Source: Spisula solida | Taxonomy: Eukaryota; Mollusca; Bivalvia; Venerida; Mactridae | DNA: 64,000 bases | Reading direction: 5' to 3' | NCBI GenBank assembly: GCA_947247005.1 | Contig: OX365947.1 | Location: 32,382,760 to 32,446,759, forward strand | In this document: piece after piece, positions 50,901-57,080 of the stretch | Layout of the letters: each line of letters begins with the position of its first letter | How positions within the stretch are numbered: the stretch's first letter is position 1 | Notes under the pieces: model-generated | Seen by the model: only the letters and a program-made list of their open reading frames with translations | The model's database searches: none | Told to the model about the DNA's origin: nothing | Translations under genes and position numbers: made by a program

Positions 50901-52070
50901 GCTGAAACCGCTGGTTGTGTTAGAATTACCGATAAAGCACAGGAAGGCCAATTAACGCAATCAAAGTTTAAGCGTTCCGGGAAAGCAATTAGTTCTACGT
51001 TACTGTGTCTATTTGTATTGTCAAATGCAAAATATTGGCTTTGTTAAACTCGAGGTAATCGATATGTTACGCACTCGTGATTTAATTACTACGCAACCGA
51101 ACTCTTATTTAAGAAATAAAAATCTGTTCGCGTTTATTGTCGGTGAATAAAACACGGGCAAGAGTTCGGATGCGGAAAAATTAAATCACGAGTGCGTAGC
51201 CCGTGTTTTATTCACCGACAATATACAAGAACAGAGTTTTTATTTCGATTCTAAATACGATAATATCCCGCACTATTTAACTGCGCGCATTCCATTTTCA
51301 CCCATTTGACATTGAACATAATTCCACGCTGAAATTGAGTGGCTTATTAGCTGGTACAATTACCTCCCTCGTTAATGAAAACGACCATCGTAATTTTCTG
51401 AAAGAAATACCACATTTTAAACATTGAAACAATTTTAATAACACGAGTATATGGTATCTATTTCATAAAATGAAAAGTATAAATGAATTGATTATCAGTG
51501 CTTTAATAAAACTTGGTTTCTAGAGTATATTGGAGTTTCTAAAAATAGATGCGTCATAGCTGTAACACTGGATTCTCGTGCAACTCGCCTTGTCATCGTA
51601 ACTCGTAGAAAAATTTACTATAAAGTTTATGTTCATTCATTCATAAATATGTCACGTGATACTGGGCGTAAATAGAAACAGCCAATTTGATAGGTATGTT
51701 TTATGGGGGTAATAAAACATTGTTAGGTCCGCTCTATATTTAAATGATTAATCCGCAGATCGTGTTAGAATTTACGATAAACACAAGCAAGTTTTCGTTA
51801 TTTCTTAAACATACGTTGTAACACAACCAACTGTTTTACTACGCAACCGGAATCGTACCTATTTTTTAATCTACGGCATCTGAATTAAAATACACTTTTA
51901 AGAAAAAGAATTCAGATTATAACGACTCAGAGACGTCCTGTTACTGATATAGTATATATACCTGCTATGATGACATCACCATCTATGACTAAGGAACTGT
52001 CTGGTTGAGCATACGACCACGTGACGAAACAACACGTTATGATACATATACTCCAAATATACGCCACCAT
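20804..52070 (-). CDS. Receptor with two tandem Venus-flytrap domains and a membrane segment (16 exons; 3' end not found)
   Basis: Joined exons give about 1117 residues, all phases agreeing. Residues 1-21 are a signal peptide. The first flytrap domain spans about 28-495 and has VIGPELSS at 121, the acidic pair of IPDD near 173, TYG near 202 and a SES block in exon 5. A C-x5-C-x2-C motif is at 518-527. The second flytrap domain starts at HIPGDFYVV (about 537) and ends near 1035. It has YSAS at 722-725, TPD at 743-745, EGAYGEGG near 770, GSEAW near 850 and FDDQGDG near 1003. A second C-x5-C-x2-C is at 1061-1070. A hydrophobic stretch, about 1091-1112, ends in RCYRK. In metabotropic glutamate receptors the matching positions contact the alpha-amino acid, so amino-acid binding is plausible, not shown. 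The full nine-cysteine domain of mGluRs is absent. Whether the protein has one helix or seven is unresolved. Confidence 0.92.
21100..21690 (+). repeat. Dispersed aggtcaaggtcac repeat with about 120-bp units
   Basis: Opens with a pairing ttataccccc / gggggtata hairpin and a gtctgtctgtcggtcgg run. Three units follow, each with ctcaaaggtcaaggtcacac, tt(a/t)aaatgg and gtgtcatgc. The frame 21240-21593 exists only because of the repeat. It lies in the intron downstream of exon 15. Confidence 0.75.
22281..22435 (-). CDS. Receptor exon 15: end of domain 2, cysteine motif, acidic stalk
   Basis: Residues 1033-1083: VGSYSLSTGLLLDV is the closing strand, SSCPSKSACMDC is the second C-x5-C-x2-C, and EIEQEEEPVVDD is a short acidic stalk. 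Ends phase 2. Confidence 0.92.
23287..23379 (-). CDS. Receptor exon 14
   Basis: Residues 1002-1032: VFDDQGDGRMGYKIYNIQ. The F-D-x-x-G-D strand followed by Y-x-I-x-N-x-Q is a hallmark of class C receptor flytrap domains. Confidence 0.95.
24272..24411 (-). CDS. Receptor exon 13
   Basis: Residues 956-1001: DRCGSHVGDKLCSGY, then PRDLVEVLKKVKLNIYGDGD. Matches the C...LC... segment followed by the helix before the last strand pair. Ends phase 0 at GTAAGT. Confidence 0.92.
25564..25764 (-). CDS. Receptor exon 12
   Basis: Residues 889-954: PWLLDYIQNRQDCYFRWSF, PCTPD, and VFNTVISFLK. This is the NPW...F...C pattern and the long helix of lobe 2. Flanking AAG acceptor and GTAAGT donor. Confidence 0.92.
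25881..26020. mobile_element. Hairpin MITE in receptor intron
   Basis: atataaccacaggtaactg and caatgatacagttacctg ...tatataacc-type arms are inverted around an AT-rich centre. About 140 bp, non-coding, in the intron between exons 11 and 12. Confidence 0.72.
26670..27262. repeat. Dispersed repeat, partner of 56465-56546
   Basis: The left end ggccatttccgtttatctcc and the right end aggccgaggtgatcagaatg occur joined together, with the middle deleted, at 56465-56546. This defines two ends of one repeat family. No coding capacity was seen. Confidence 0.5.
27823..28212 (-). CDS. Receptor exon 11: domain 2, hinge and lobe 2
   Basis: Residues 759-887: YIQIMYSEGAYGEGGRDAV, YVCIAQEIKV, KIVIIFLRAHIVRPFLRD, FQFVGSEAWGRN, and a TRGALTVSVE strand. 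The EGAYGE Tyr matches the ligand-stacking tyrosine of mGluRs; the position after GS is Glu where mGluRs have Asp. Confidence 0.95.
28310..28412 (+). mobile_element. SINE 3' fragment
   Basis: tatcataactctttctctc, then gtcccttcagcaaaaacac, then gaccgaaaggcc. The same order closes the SINE at 60176-60460. It lacks the head and lies just upstream (transcript sense: downstream of exon 10, intron before exon 11). Confidence 0.7.
28735..28870 (-). repeat. Tandem copies of exon-10 3' end, block 3
   Basis: Units of about 65 bp, each holding the complement of gcaatgatagacatagt plus a tttacct or decayed splice donor and taagtttatc. They are cut at 28870 by the foldback element and resume at 33277. Confidence 0.85.
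28991..29580. repeat. Sub-terminal repeats, left arm of foldback copy 2
   Basis: Units start near 28991, 29170, 29345 and 29520. Each has ttttggggtaaaacg(t/c), then aaaatataaacgaaaagtg, then a (t/c)gaattttt ggaatc motif. Confidence 0.85.
29590..32010. repeat. Minisatellite, about 55-65-bp unit, roughly 40 copies
   Basis: The unit core is cattcctggtcctattgggt, then actcataaccac, then (a/t)tgtacatacat. Copies are diverged and vary in length. Several open frames on both strands (such as 29994-30233 and 31180-31425) translate the repeat (PIGPIM.VHGG.EY) and are not genes. Confidence 0.92.
32471..33157. repeat. Sub-terminal repeats, right arm, with a recent duplication of about 345 bp
   Basis: The block beginning gccccaatgtctgaagtgca at 32471 is repeated nearly identically from 32816. 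Each holds two complement cores, gttttaccccaaaaa. A third start is at 33157. Confidence 0.88.
33277..33438 (-). repeat. Tandem copies of exon-10 3' end, block 2
   Basis: Units show tttacctgtggctatg (minus strand CAG|GTAAAT, an intact-looking donor), gccttagcttgtaca and ctggcattgtaagttta. Bounded left by the foldback element and right by the TA-flanked element. Confidence 0.85.
33439..34358. mobile_element. TA-flanked non-autonomous mariner-type element, 920 bp
   Basis: Starts CGAGGGGTGTTCCATATGTA and ends with the complement (one mismatch). TA at 33437-33438 and 34359-34360. The empty site gtaagttTAtcatatttacc is present in neighbouring repeat units, so the insertion is proven. CGAGGGGTGT-like termini with TA are typical of mariner elements. 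No transposase seen. Confidence 0.9.
34359..34488 (-). repeat. Tandem copies of exon-10 3' end, block 1
   Basis: Two units abut the true exon 10. Each holds the complement of caagctaaggcaatgataga; one retains AAAG|GTAAAT. Confidence 0.88.
34489..34677 (-). CDS. Receptor exon 10: ligand-pocket strand of domain 2
   Basis: Residues 696-757: YIGGQSTDVS, VQISYSASNPSLSN, DLYPYFMRIITPDNVQAKA. This is the clearest match to the mGluR ligand-binding core. Its last 40 bases plus donor (AAAG|GTAAAT) are repeated several times in the downstream intron. Confidence 0.95.
35195..35390 (-). CDS. Receptor exon 9
   Basis: Residues 630-694: QYKDMLGNHTIGLIVINSCN, then VDLTGRIL. NHT is a possible N-glycosylation site. 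INSCN matches the conserved D-T/S-C segment of the domain. A SINE sits in the short intron between this exon and exon 8. Confidence 0.9.
35428..35660 (+). mobile_element. tRNA-derived SINE in receptor intron
   Basis: Box A is tggcctagaggtagggcg, box B is cgggtccgatcc. The body contains gtgtgaatcggtacctgtgg and a ttccttcggtagcccaaatg block. It has no recognisable tail. It lies between exons 8 and 9 with opposite orientation to the gene. Confidence 0.75.
35724..35866 (-). CDS. Receptor exon 8
   Basis: Residues 583-629, with PGIASINERAIPGPLGCGKT. The 'GCGK' cysteine corresponds to the conserved CG near the start of a flytrap domain. Ends phase 0 at GTATGT. Confidence 0.85.
35954..36058 (-). CDS. 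Receptor exon 7
   Basis: Residues 548-581: VNFDSLKTDRLSN, a basic stretch, then DWLMILVGGLK. Both split codons give Asp. Similarity to known domains is low here; it sits where mGluR domains have a variable loop. Confidence 0.82.
36516..36708 (-). CDS. Receptor exon 6: end of domain 1, cysteine motif, start of domain 2
   Basis: Residues 483-546: VGYLSENKLTL closes the first domain, TCPVKAKCGEC is the C-x5-C-x2-C motif, and YLHIPGDFYVV opens a second flytrap domain. The same kind of 'GD...' strand begins domain 1 in exon 1. Confidence 0.92.
37158..38066 (-). CDS. Receptor exon 5: bulk of first flytrap domain
   Basis: A 303-codon exon, residues 180-482: MVELMLALEWNRVSILFEND with DTYGRVG, a lobe-2 stretch GVVYVGSMTVANAIFRIVAK, then FLLSES. 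Paired cysteines occur at RCSASSNC and HCPGETC. It ends FQFVQ, just before the conserved VG. The continuous reading upstream of 38066 is intronic; the AAAG acceptor fixes the start. Confidence 0.94.
38640..39195. repeat. Pyrimidine-rich minisatellite in receptor intron
   Basis: Irregular units of about 30-35 bp built on gtgctcttttctttttgtgt and gttttgtgc. Long open frames across it (for example 38838-39101) are repeat-driven. It ends about 80 bp from the exon 4 donor, so on the transcript it is a purine-rich stretch just after the 5' splice site. Confidence 0.88.
39272..39450 (-). CDS. Receptor exon 4: ligand-pocket strand of domain 1
   Basis: Residues 121-179: VIGPELSSES, FLQIGSSSTSTELND, then AYPNYYRVIPDDSVQMK. 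The serines after IG and after GP, and the Asp after RVIP, sit where mGluRs contact ligand. Ends phase 0 at GTAGTT. Confidence 0.93.
39868..39905. repeat. Microsatellite gacggactgactg
   Basis: A run of gacggacggactgactgtcg and close variants. The surrounding 39461-40560 has no other recognisable feature. Confidence 0.7.
40624..40760. mobile_element. Hairpin MITE near exon 3
   Basis: taaattactcaatatttcga and its complement tcgaaatattgagtaattta frame about 75 bases. It lies 60 bp outside exon 3, in the intron that starts with the GC donor. Confidence 0.72.
40820..40936 (-). CDS. Receptor exon 3, with a non-canonical GC donor
   Basis: Residues 82-119 give FRYYTTCGNTDVA and end TTEDFIV. Only a GC donor (G|GCAAGC) keeps the frame into exon 4 and rebuilds IVGVIGP, a family-conserved stretch. 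The alternative GT a few bases upstream breaks the frame. Confidence 0.88.
41359..41490 (-). CDS. Receptor exon 2: first flytrap domain, N-terminal lobe
   Basis: Residues 38-80 give LFQMQTSEAGDCGEVDV, then EAIRWYLNTVN. This is the conserved 'loop plus helix' of mGluR-type domains (CG..., then ...AM...IN). Acceptor AAACAG, donor GTACGT. The preceding intron is about 10.5 kb. Confidence 0.93.
41833..42863. mobile_element. gctggcttagaat element, copy 2, carrying a nested element
   Basis: Ends atatcgctggcttagaatga and tcattctaagccagccatat. Outer body matches the 212-bp copy at 3118-3329. The extra length is a nested insertion (41941-42740). Confidence 0.8.
41941..42740. mobile_element. Nested element with GGCCTAGGGT ends
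   Basis: Begins GGCCTAGGGT and ends ACCCTAGGCC, 800 bp, inside copy 2 of the previous family; the short copy at 3118-3329 shows the site without it. A 114-codon minus-strand frame (42566-42222) has no recognisable similarity. Confidence 0.65.
43048..43130 (+). ncRNA. tRNA-like box A/box B module 1
   Basis: Box A tagtgtagtggataaacc, box B taggttcgatcccca, then tttttt about 12 bases later as a possible Pol III terminator. No matching acceptor stem, so not a functional tRNA. Could be a decayed tRNA or SINE head. Confidence 0.5.
43451..43532 (-). ncRNA. tRNA-like module 2 (weak box B)
   Basis: On the minus strand, box A is cgttagtcgagtgggtaagc and box B is an imperfect tggttctacacc. Weakest of the set. 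Confidence 0.35.
43640..45165 (+). mobile_element. 5'-truncated LINE 3' end
   Basis: A terminal coding region (to 44142) followed by about 1 kb of AT-rich 3' untranslated sequence, ending ttgaaataaatcttgta. Its very end is abutted by an inverted-repeat element at 45167. Confidence 0.7.
43672..44142 (+). pseudogene. LINE C-terminal zinc-knuckle-like coding fragment
   Basis: The frame reads QRLTDCGSQYLINKINDSPK, then KRGLANFRCSSHELLIEVGR and FCPFCLKNGTQCVETEQHFL, then YCPLYDALR. The C-x2-C ... H-x4-C pattern (FCPFC ... EQHFLLYC) is the cysteine-histidine block found at the end of many non-LTR retrotransposon ORF2 proteins. The reverse transcriptase is missing, so this is a 5'-truncated insert. 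The start at 43741 is just the first Met in the fragment. Confidence 0.75.
45279..45353 (+). ncRNA. tRNA-like module 3a (left arm)
   Basis: Box A atggcgcagtaggctaagc, a perfect gcagtag/ctactgc hairpin, box B tgggttcgaatccca (a good T arm), then a T8 run. The 7-base segments expected to form the acceptor stem do not pair. Confidence 0.6.
45825..45919 (-). ncRNA. tRNA-like module 4a (left arm)
   Basis: Minus strand: cagcg, box A tggcctagtggttaagatga, a long middle, box B gtgtgttcgagtccgc, then gctg. A five-base outer stem (cagcg/cgctg) is possible here. Confidence 0.58.
46961..47053 (+). ncRNA. tRNA-like module 4b (right arm)
   Basis: Mirror copy of module 4a: box A tggcctagtggttaagatga, box B gtgggtccgagtccgc. 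Its outer stem is broken by a substitution. A T7 run falls between the boxes. Confidence 0.55.
47528..47603 (-). ncRNA. tRNA-like module 3b (right arm)
   Basis: Mirror copy of module 3a with identical box A and box B. The stretch between has a small tatgaa / ttcata pairing where an anticodon stem would be. Confidence 0.58.
47839..47924 (+). ncRNA. tRNA-like module 5
   Basis: Box A agtggctcagtggtaacgc, box B gcaggttcgaatactc, then a T5 run. It lies about 125 bp outside the right end of the inverted-repeat element. Confidence 0.55.
48057..48120 (-). ncRNA. tRNA-like module 6
   Basis: On the minus strand, a perfect T-arm (gtgag ttcgaat ctcac). The box A region is poor. Likely a decayed module. 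Confidence 0.4.
48848..48960. repeat. Inverted repeat around cactagtgcgtagc
   Basis: aagcacagtcacgagttctg near 48853 pairs imperfectly with gaacaagtgactgtgctt near 48928. A relative of the structure at 51061-51246 (shared attaaatcac...gtgcgtagc). Confidence 0.55.
48961..50815. other. No gene recognised (receptor intron 1)
   Basis: An 82-codon plus-strand frame at 50096-50344 shows no recognisable similarity. No repeat structure was clear. Confidence 0.45.
51061..51246. repeat. Interleaved inverted repeats (A-B-A'-B')
   Basis: A (tacgcactcgtgatttaatt ... aactctt) is followed by B (aaataaaaatctgttcgcg ... ataaaacacggg), then A' and B', each the complement of the first. The order is not a simple hairpin and could form alternative pairings. 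Confidence 0.75.
51962..52070 (-). CDS. Receptor exon 1: signal peptide and start
   Basis: The start codon at 52070-52068 opens MVAYIWSICIITCCFVTWSY, a hydrophobic signal peptide with likely cleavage after the following Ala (residue 21). Then come VIDGDVIIA residues typical of the first beta strand of a flytrap domain. Ends phase 1 at a GTATAT donor. No upstream in-frame start fits better. Confidence 0.85.
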
Positions 52071-53205
52071 GTTGTCACTCAAACTCACCGTCATTGGATT
52101 CAATGGTCACTGTTATTGTAATCAACTTTTTGTTCCGATACAGCTATATAGAATATAAAAGGTAGTTTGACATTATAGACTAATCGAACAATAAAGTAAA
52201 GAATCTTCATAGTATTTGTACTTCATTCTGATTGACTTGATCCCTTCGTAGACTGGCCCGTGGCGTAATTATTTCGGTCGAATATACGCAAGCACCACGA
52301 AAGCTCCTAATCAAAACGTGCAGAAGTTTGCTGACGGACTATTGTCCGTCGCGGCAGCAAAATGTGCGTAAACAGCACCTTTGTGACATGTTTTAGATCA
52401 GTAATGATTAACAGCCAACACTGAAAGATACTTTTTGGTAAGCATTGACACATAAGCTTGTTTCCAAGCGTTTTTGTTGTTGATGATATTTCGACAACGG
52501 ACTCGTCAACGCTATTTTTTAAAGTTTGTGAATAGTATCTATTATGAACGAACATTATGTTACAACAGTAATGCATACTTGGTGTTTTAAGTATTCGAGT
52601 TAATTAAAGATTGACCAATTGAGTGTCTGGGAAACAAATCGATAAGAAAATTTCTGAATGCCATTGGCTACTGATTGGTGTTTGTTATATTAGAGTAAAT
52701 ACAGGCTGCTAGGCTGCTAGGCTGCTAGGCTGCCAACCTCACGCTGCAAGGTTGTCAGGCTGCCAATTTCACTCACATAAGTCAATACTTTGAGACAAAA
52801 TCTTTTTTCCACGGAAGAGCCATATGCATGCATTTGAATGGACCTATCAGCAATCATGATTGGTTTTGTATCACAACAATGCCATATAGCTTCACAATAT
52901 CTACGTCATAATCAAACGTAACTCTCACCTAATCATAACTGGACAGAACCGGTATTATATTTATGTTTAGCATTGAAAGCACCGTGTAAAAACAAGTCAA
53001 CTTCCGGTTATCGCAATTCTAGTAAGTCATACACGTCCCAATAAGTCTTACAGTAATCGGAAATCACAAAAGATTTGTCTCGCAATAACAATTAAGGCAT
53101 ACTAGTAGTTGAATTGTAAAGTATCTCAATAAGTCTTACAGTGATAACGTGTACTATACGCTAAGGAAAGTATAGATGCCTGAATAAGTTTATATGTGTA
53201 CATAA
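52071..53205. other. Region upstream of receptor start; promoter not identified
   Basis: Should contain 5' untranslated sequence and promoter of the receptor. No clear TATA or initiator can be defended. A gctgctag microsatellite lies at 52703-52737. Confidence 0.35.
52703..52737. repeat. Microsatellite (gctgctag)n
   Basis: ggctgctaggctgctaggct, about four nine-base units. Confidence 0.85.
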
Positions 53206-53209
53206 GAGT

Positions 53210-53545
53210 TAGGTCGTCGCCTCAGAAATGAAATGTCGTAACTCCATTTTCGCGAAAAATGAGATTTTGTACGAATAAAATCATGTTGAAGTGCCGTATC
53301 TCCTGATATTTACATCATAGCTATACATAGCCTTAAGGTCGCGCTTGGGAATATTAATATGTCGTATCTCCACGATTCAACATCAAATTAAGTAACGAAT
53401 TGTCTTAAGTCATTTCACCAATAAGATGGTCGGGCTTAGTCACGTGATCAAATAAAAGTGAAAATTGAAAGGTCGTACATCCAAATCAACCTATCGTCTT
53501 CATAGTTTGAAATGTCGTATCTCCGAAACATCCAATCACATTGTT
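53210..53545 (+). repeat. Recurring gtcgtatctcc motif, left block
   Basis: Five spaced copies of atgtcgta(t/a)ctcc or close variants, near 53234, 53291, 53359, 53470 and 53512. The block also has gtcgtcgcctcagaaatga. The motif recurs at 59890-60165. Confidence 0.65.
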
Positions 53546-56464
53546 TAAACTCACCCACGTGGAAGTCGATCAAATAATAAACAACATTGTAAGACGAAGC
53601 AGAATGCTGGTTTTTAACTGCCCTAATTACTTGCGATGTAAGTATTTGTAAACCTTTTTGCTTTTCGGTAGATATTTTATGTATACATTTACCACATTTC
53701 ATTGTGCTGATGCATAAAATATACAGTTTATTTAACTGTTATCGTTTGGATTTTAAGCGTATGTTTTCGGATAGTACGTCATTGTTCGGCACACAATTTA
53801 ATTATTCATATAGATGTAAGATTACATTGGAGACTAAGTGTATCCTATTATCCTTTTTTTGCATTTGTAGCTGGTATGTAGCCATTGTAAAGATACTTCA
53901 AATGATCTGTAGTTAATAGTACGTATTGTTCAACCTTCCTAAGAGACATTGTATTGACTGCCATTATTGTGTGTTTTTCTCATGCATCATACATTTTAGT
54001 TTAATTAGTGCACATAACTTGGATATGCTTGGTTTACCTATGCATGTCTGTTATAGCATTCTTAGATTGGGATAGACAAATCATTTTGTAGCAAAAATGT
54101 ATCAAAACCATGGGTATTGTGTGAATCGCAAATGAATTAACATGTATACTTCACAAAAAAGTTTGATATTTCTGGTTGTCAATACGTTATTTCACCCTGG
54201 TTGATCTACAGGAGCACATCGGCGTGAAAATTATTCTTAATATTGAACTACACGAGTTATTGACGTAAATTAACAGAACTTGTCTAGCAAACTTAATGAA
54301 GTTATTTTGACGAATTCAATACTTTGGCATTGACATGAATTGGAATTCAACGATTCTATTAGTGTGACTCTCAATAATCTGTTGTATTTTCAAACATTTT
54401 AGCACATTTCTTCGAATTTCTACGAATTTTGCTGCCTCCAAGAAGTGTATTTTAGTGCTCGGTTCCTGTGTTGGATTTCATTCTGGCAAATGAATTTAAC
54501 TCCGCAAGTTTCACACCGTACAACCCGCTGTGTGTAAGGCAGTTCTGTATGTTGAAGGCAGAGACACACGCGTTTTGCGCCACGAGAGTGGGGTAAGTAT
54601 TTGTTATTTTATATGTGCTTTGCGTTGCTTTTGATAGTGATCACTTACATATATCGATGACGTGATGAATGAACAATAAGTAAATACAATTTATGTGCCC
54701 ACAACTCCCATATTAATCGAGTAAACAGGTTTTATGTATGCGATGTTTGCCAAAATTTCGAAACTTTCGCCCTTGACATTACATTCTCAACTTAATTCGT
54801 GGTTTGGAACAATTCTAAAACATTGAATACAAACTTCAATCCTTCCTCAATATATCTGTCGTTTCCGTTTTGGAAAATGTACATTTTCTGTGAAGATACA
54901 GAGGTTTTAATTGAACGAGGTACAAATAAATGCTAACGAAATAGGCAGTTCTGTTTTTTGAATGATAACGACAAAGGCAGTACGTTAAATATTAATGCTA
55001 ACGCAGAGGCAGAGATAAGAGATTTATGCTAACGACTAAGGCAGAAATTCTATTGACTTGACGGGGCCATAAAACCCATTTGTACGATGTGTATGTTATA
55101 AATATAACCCAGGTTCATGTTAGGCTGTATTCCAAAGTCCATTTCACCAAGAATCACGAGCACGACGAGTGTTTAGTGGTTATTTTCGTCCAGTTGATTA
55201 ACGGAATATATTACATACCTGATGATCGCTGACGCTGGCAATTGTCGGTTGTGAGTGGTATTTTATGCCTGTTAATGACGAGTGCATGGCTTTTTGGGGC
55301 CTACGATCTCCGGGCACTGTCTTAGAGTTTAGAAACGAGTGGTTTTCGTAGTATTCTATCGATAATATAAGAACAATGTTAATAAAATGACGGTGAAATT
55401 TGCAGTTTTTGGGAGGCGCAATAAGTCATACAAGTCGCGTCAATGCCCCAGAGTGGGCCCTGCAAATGATTCGGAAGAAGAAGAAGAGTTGAAATGTATA
55501 GTCTCCTAATCATTGAAGTCATACAATGGCCGGAAATCAAAGGTTTGTGCTCTGTCGAGGAGGTTGTTCTTTACATCTTATTCGTGCTGGAGCTTTAATT
55601 CTCTTAAACTTAGTGCATGTCCATGTACGTTTACATATTTAATAAATGTAGATCTATGACAGTAAGGTATAAATACAGCACTTGTTTATCAGCAGTTTAC
55701 ATAAACTGTAAGTCATCGACACTGTATTTTTACGTGTCACTCTAACTGCTTTATGTAATATAGAATGATACTTTTTGGTTGTTCGAGAATCGACCAACTA
55801 TAGTTATATACCCACGTTTCTACAATCGACTATACTTTAGTTGATGAAACTACTTTTCTTCTTACACCGCCGCTATGTAGCGCCACCTTTGCAATAGTAA
55901 ACCGGTCAACAGGTATTGCATAACTACCGACACGGATGTAAACCGTCATGCAAAATAGTTCCATCAATTGCAGCATATAAATACTCCAAAGCTATTTCAT
56001 ATTTCTAAATCTATAGGACAGTTGGATATCCCAATAAATAATTTAAACCTATTTCCAGTATTTCTTTGTATTTACAAAGCAATTACCACTTCTGATAACT
56101 GCCTTTCGTACCTTTTTCGTCGGCATAAACTGTTACGTAATCATATACTGTGGTACAGACCCAGTATTTCTAATTATATCGAGGTCATAGTTCCATGCGT
56201 AATCAATCTAGCTACTCTCAACGAGCGGTACGCGGAATATCCATAACTCCGAGCATCACTCTATATAAATTGTCACACATACACGTAGCTGATTAGGTTA
56301 GATTAATCAGACGGTAGTATCCGATGTTACACGTAACTGAATCATTTGGACTAATACATTTAACATAAACCGGAATAAATTCGATCAGCATCCAAACTGC
56401 TGAACAATACTAGAAATTGTTTGGCCGCAGAAAACTATTTGACTTGTACTTCCTGCATTCATTC

Positions 56465-56546
56465 ATTCCAATCATGAAAGCTCGGACATTTCCGTTTGTC
56501 TCCGGTAAATAATCCAATGCATACAGGCCGAGGTGATCAGAATGGT
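56465..56546. repeat. Internally deleted copy of the 26670-27262 repeat
   Basis: ggacatttccgtttgtctcc then aggccgaggtgatcagaatg, with the roughly 510-bp middle absent. Confidence 0.55.
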
Positions 56547-56712
56547 ATTCATTCGAACAACTGATGCCTTTCAGTGCTTTGATTTTATATGAAATGTTAT
56601 TGATAACAACTACATTTGTACATCGTAAATCTAATTATACATGTACATAAAGAATTTACGCGTACTTGCGTCTCGTCTTATTGGTATTATGCTAGGCCTG
56701 GTTGCATAATTA

Positions 56713-57080
56713 GAGAGGTTGCGACAGGCAACGTGTTACGTGTACGTGTACGTGAATACTACATTTGGGTATTTCGTCATCCAGGTATGTGTAGTTTCTA
56801 CAAGTAACGGACGTGTGACAGACGAAAATATAATGGATACTACGTCACACAGGTATGCGTATGCACGGGAAACCCAATATTTTATCGCCGGTAGTCTCAG
56901 TGAGTTTATACATGTATAAACACTCATTATCGATTCACGAATAAATCATGTTACAACTGCCATGTGATGTTACACGCACACGTTGTTATTCGCAAGCCAA
57001 TTGTAATCGCAACGTGTACGTATACATGTACGGGTAGCTACGCGTATACGTAGTCGTACACGTTCGAATCGCAACCTCTC
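56713..57080. mobile_element. TA-flanked MITE nested in the large element
   Basis: Ends GAGAGGTTGCGA and TCGCAACCTCTC; TA at 56711-56712 and 57081-57082. Near both ends are tandem gtacgtgtacgtg / cgtatacgtagtcgtacacg runs. 368 bp, non-coding. Confidence 0.8.

Noticed and set aside
53448..53702. Minus-strand gene of 84 codons
   Set aside because: No family similarity; it overlaps the gtcgtatctcc repeat block.
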